NCBI GenBank assembly: GCA_014729495.1
Contig: WJJV01000005.1
Span: 1-7,165, forward strand
Direction of reading: 5' to 3'
Length of the DNA stretch: 7,165 bases
Source of the DNA: Candidatus Woesearchaeota archaeon
GTDB taxonomy: Archaea; Nanobdellota; Nanobdellia; Woesearchaeales; UBA12501
The position numbers were made by a program, and so were the translations under genes. The notes under the pieces are model-generated. The model searched no databases. It was given only the letters and a program-made list of their open reading frames with translations, and was not told where the DNA came from. Of the stretch, positions 4,768 through 7,165 are shown one piece after another; within the stretch, counting starts at the first letter, position 1, and each line of letters begins with the position of its first letter.

Positions 4768-6153
4768 ATGAAATATAAGCCTGCAGACACACCGCTGAAT
4801 GAGGAGAGCGCGCAAAAGATTGCAGAGACTGCTGTTCTGGATCTGTTAAGGCAAGGTGGTTTCAAGAAAGGCCATAGGGATTCTGCTGCTCAGGAGATAC
4901 TTTCCGGAGTGTTCCCTGAACAAGGAGGGAATGGATATTCTTTAGGAACCCTGGCAAGCGCTGTACAAGCTGCTTATGAATCACATGTCAATGATTCTCC
5001 AGCAAATTCTAGGGAACAAACCTTCCTGACATATGCTCAGATAGCAGAAGCAACAGGAATGAAGAAATCAAGTGTCGTGCAGAAGTTTCATCAGAAAAAT
5101 AACAAGTATTCTCTGGAAAGAGAGATTCCTCCTGGATACAAACGAGGTGCAGGTTATAAAGTAAATTCTGGTTTGTTCGAAGCATTCCCTGCACTGATTG
5201 AAGCATATCCAGACCTCGCATCACAATATTATGCACAGCCAGAAGAACCAGAAGAGGAGATACAGCATGAAGAACAGCCAGAAGATAAAGAAAGAGACTA
5301 CCTCACATTTGATGAAATAGCAAAGGCTACAGGGTGGCAAAGAACAAGTGTAAAGCATAAATCCTATCAGGGAAAACATAAGTATACATTGGTAAGAGCC
5401 AGAAAGCCTGGCTCAAGCAGAGGAATTGGATTTGAGATAAACCAAGCATTGTTTGATGCTTTCCCAGGACTGAGAGATGCATATCCAGAGTTAGCAGAAC
5501 AATGCCATCCAATCAAAGAGGAAAAGTCTCATGAAAGCGATCTTGAAAAGATAGTGAGCAGGAGAAGACCCTCAGCTGAGCCCCCTGCTGAACAGGAAAG
5601 CGAACCACCAAAGATGTCCAGAGAGCAAGAGAAAGAGATGATTGAAGAATTCCTCAATAATCAGCAGACATACAACATCCCTGGAAACATAAAAGATTGG
5701 CAGACAGCTGTAGATTATATATTGGAAACCCATGGAGATATGGAGTCTGTTCCAGGATATGCCTGCATCAAGAAGTCACTGGAACAGAGAGGGCTGCTGC
5801 CTGAAAACAATCCATCATTCTCAGATTATATCAGGACAGCCAGTATATCCTCTTGTTTTGAACACAATGGAATAACAATGGTCAATAAGACCCAAAGCAA
5901 GGATATTGCAAAAGGAATTTTTGGGGTGACCAGTCCAGGAGATGATTATTTCTCAGTAGAAGTGCTAGATATAGATGAAAAGCCTTCAAGAAAGGGGGAA
6001 AAACCCAGGATAAAGATAGAATTGTTCCCTGAACCAGAAAGCACTGTTCAGGTCAGGGAATTGCTTGACTTCATGCAGGACAGGAAGTTAAGACACATCA
6101 GTGCCTCTGAAGATAACATCAAAGAAGTGATAAAGAAAATCAGGAAAAGATGA
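4768..6153 (+). CDS. Unknown protein with two tandem winged-HTH-like repeats (461 aa)
   Basis: I do not recognise the family. The order is: N-terminal helical region (about 10-75); repeat A (85-155); an acidic Glu/Pro linker (158-175); repeat B (177-247); a charged, Pro/Glu-rich linker (250-285); a helical region (284-345); and an alpha/beta C-terminal part (about 350-461) ending in a lysine-rich helix. The repeats are 71 residues each, align without gaps, and are about 46% identical by my count. Each has LT-x4-IA-x-ATG-x4-S-V, a helix-turn-helix look, then KY-x-L-x-R and RG-x-G-[YF] as a possible wing, then LF-x-AFP-x-L-x-x-AYP-x-LA. DNA binding at two sites is the natural inference. There is no signal peptide, membrane segment or enzyme motif. 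Its own TATA box suggests independent, leaderless expression; it ends 14 bases from convergent gatE. Confidence 0.88.
   Translation: MKYKPADTPLNEESAQKIAETAVLDLLRQGGFKKGHRDSAAQEILSGVFPEQGGNGYSLGTLASAVQAAYESHVNDSPANSREQTFLTYAQIAEATGMKKSSVVQKFHQKNNKYSLEREIPPGYKRGAGYKVNSGLFEAFPALIEAYPDLASQYYAQPEEPEEEIQHEEQPEDKERDYLTFDEIAKATGWQRTSVKHKSYQGKHKYTLVRARKPGSSRGIGFEINQALFDAFPGLRDAYPELAEQCHPIKEEKSHESDLEKIVSRRRPSAEPPAEQESEPPKMSREQEKEMIEEFLNNQQTYNIPGNIKDWQTAVDYILETHGDMESVPGYACIKKSLEQRGLLPENNPSFSDYIRTASISSCFEHNGITMVNKTQSKDIAKGIFGVTSPGDDYFSVEVLDIDEKPSRKGEKPRIKIELFPEPESTVQVRELLDFMQDRKLRHISASEDNIKEVIKKIRKR
5020..5232 (+). repeat. Protein repeat unit A of the HTH gene
   Basis: Encodes residues 85-155. It aligns without gaps to unit B at a period of 276 bases (92 residues), with 33 of 71 residues identical when counted by eye. 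The glycine/arginine turn (K125-R126-G127-A-G129-Y130) and the AFP...AYP pair are the best-kept parts. Confidence 0.8.
5296..5508 (+). repeat. Protein repeat unit B of the HTH gene
   Basis: Encodes residues 177-247. Compared with unit A the recognition-helix region is more basic (WQRTSVKHK, 190-198, against MKKSSVVQK), which suggests the two units could prefer different DNA sequences. Confidence 0.8.
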
Positions 6154-6167
6154 GAATCAGGCAATAA

Positions 6168-7165
6168 TCAGATATTATTCTTCAGAATCTCAACTACCTT
6201 CTTTGCATCAGCCTTTCCTTTCAGTTTTCCCATCGCAATGCCTATCAGCTGCTTCTCTGGTTTGTCCTTGTTGGCCTCAACAATCTTCTTCACTTCTGCT
6301 TCAATGTCAGCATCTGGCATCATTGCATAATTGTCCAGGTTCAGGCCATTTCCTGAAGCAATGTCTTCAAGGATATTCATGACAGAATCCTTTGCGATCC
6401 TGCTCTCATCAAGCGCTTTGAAGATATCCTTAAGGTCCTTGTCACTTATCTTTGAGGTATCCTTGTCCTTCAGCTCTGAAGCATAAGATAGTATTGTGTC
6501 TGCGATAAAAGCAGGCTTAATTTTCCTGAACTTCTCAAGAAATCCGCTTATGAGGTCAGCCTTGCCTGTCTTGGTAACTTTCATTGCAAGATCCTTTGAC
6601 AGCCCGAGCTTCTCAAGCTTTCCTGCCCTATCCTCTATAAGCTCAACATCTTCAAGACCTTCCAGGTCTGGCTTGACTGTCCTGATGTCTGTCTCAGGAT
6701 ACATCCTTGCTGCGCCTGGCATTGGCCTCAAGAATGTGGTTGTGAAGTCAGGCTCTGCTTTCCTCACTTCTGGCTTCATTTTCCTGCCTGACCTGATTAT
6801 GTCAAGGTGTCTTCTTGTCTCTTTCTCAATGACTTTTGGGATTGACTTGTATTCCTGGAATCCTTTGACTTCTACTCTCTCTCCTCCTTTGAGTGACATG
6901 TTGACATCCTGCCTTATTGTGCCCACTCCTCTTTTCATGCCTTCAACACTTCTCAGTATCATACCGAGCTTTGCAGCAGTATCCCTGCATTCTTCAGGTG
7001 TTGTAATATCCGGCCCTGTTGCAATCTCAATAAGCGGAATGCCGAGCCTTGAGAGATTATAGATATCCTTGTCTTTTGTCCTCTGTATTATCTGGCATGC
7101 CTCTTCCTCAAGGCATACAGAAGGTATTGTTATCTTCTTTCCATTCACTTCAATGTGGCCGTCAA
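6168..7165 (-). CDS. gatE: Glutamyl-tRNA(Gln) amidotransferase subunit E, C-terminal part (partial at window edge), no GAD insert seen
   Basis: GatE, with GatD, converts Glu-tRNA(Gln) to Gln-tRNA(Gln) in archaea: it phosphorylates the glutamyl ester and amidates it with ammonia from GatD. The frame is open to the window edge (DGHIEVNGKK...), so the N-terminus is missing; the GTG at 7148 is internal. GatE-type motifs are SVCLEEEACQII, LGIPLIEIATGPDI, GTIRQDVNMSLKGG and RVEVKGFQEYKSIPKVI, then RPMPGAARMYPETDI, and a YqeY-like tail (QLIGIAMGKLKGKADAKKVV). GTIRQDVN with VKG-x-QE separates it from bacterial GatB. In usual GatE an AspRS-like GAD domain of about 110-130 residues sits between the KVI-x-K-E-x-x-R helix and the PEVRKA-x-PD...RPMPGAARMYPETD segment; here only about a dozen residues lie between. 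Confidence 0.93.
   Translation of the reverse strand, partial: DGHIEVNGKKITIPSVCLEEEACQIIQRTKDKDIYNLSRLGIPLIEIATGPDITTPEECRDTAAKLGMILRSVEGMKRGVGTIRQDVNMSLKGGERVEVKGFQEYKSIPKVIEKETRRHLDIIRSGRKMKPEVRKAEPDFTTTFLRPMPGAARMYPETDIRTVKPDLEGLEDVELIEDRAGKLEKLGLSKDLAMKVTKTGKADLISGFLEKFRKIKPAFIADTILSYASELKDKDTSKISDKDLKDIFKALDESRIAKDSVMNILEDIASGNGLNLDNYAMMPDADIEAEVKKIVEANKDKPEKQLIGIAMGKLKGKADAKKVVEILKNNI

Noticed and set aside
6496..7062. Long plus-strand open frame (188 codons) opposite gatE
   Set aside because: It is a Ser/Leu/Pro-rich antisense shadow of a well-conserved gene with no motif of its own.

Overview
The window looks like chromosomal DNA of an uncultured archaeon with small, tightly packed genes, plausibly a DPANN lineage such as Woesearchaeota or Pacearchaeota. 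The archaeal evidence is a GatE subunit of the archaea-only Glu-tRNA(Gln) amidotransferase, a tRNA-Arg with an intron away from the usual 37/38 site and no encoded CCA, and TATA-type promoters at about 25 bases from start codons. The lineage within Archaea is an inference from gene sizes and style, not from a marker tree.

Layout, left to right. (1) The last codons of an unidentified upstream gene, then adenylate kinase (+, bacterial-type with a four-cysteine zinc LID). (2) Two genes on the minus strand: a 130-residue protein of unknown function whose end overlaps the end of adk by 17 bases, then, beyond a 146-base AT-rich spacer, a compact TruD tRNA pseudouridine synthase. (3) Divergent from truD across only 52 bases, a plus-strand run: an intracellular six-hairpin (alpha/alpha barrel) glycoside-hydrolase-like protein, tRNA-Arg(CCT) with a 26-nt intron, a hairpin/T-tract terminator, and a second, diverged paralogue of the hydrolase. 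(4) A 461-residue unknown protein with two tandem helix-turn-helix/wing-like repeats, expressed from a near-perfect TATA box placed for a leaderless mRNA. (5) Convergent with it, the C-terminal part of gatE, cut by the window edge.

Functional themes: translation and tRNA biology (TruD, tRNA-Arg, GatE), nucleotide balance (Adk), and a pair of cytosolic carbohydrate-active proteins. No mobile element, CRISPR array or defence module is visible. The points most worth following are a GatE that appears to lack the AspRS-like (GAD) insertion domain, the anticodon-stem intron in tRNA-Arg, the duplicated HTH protein, and the hydrolase pair in which the second copy has lost the SEQP-type glutamate motif. 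I do not see a clearly new multi-gene system.
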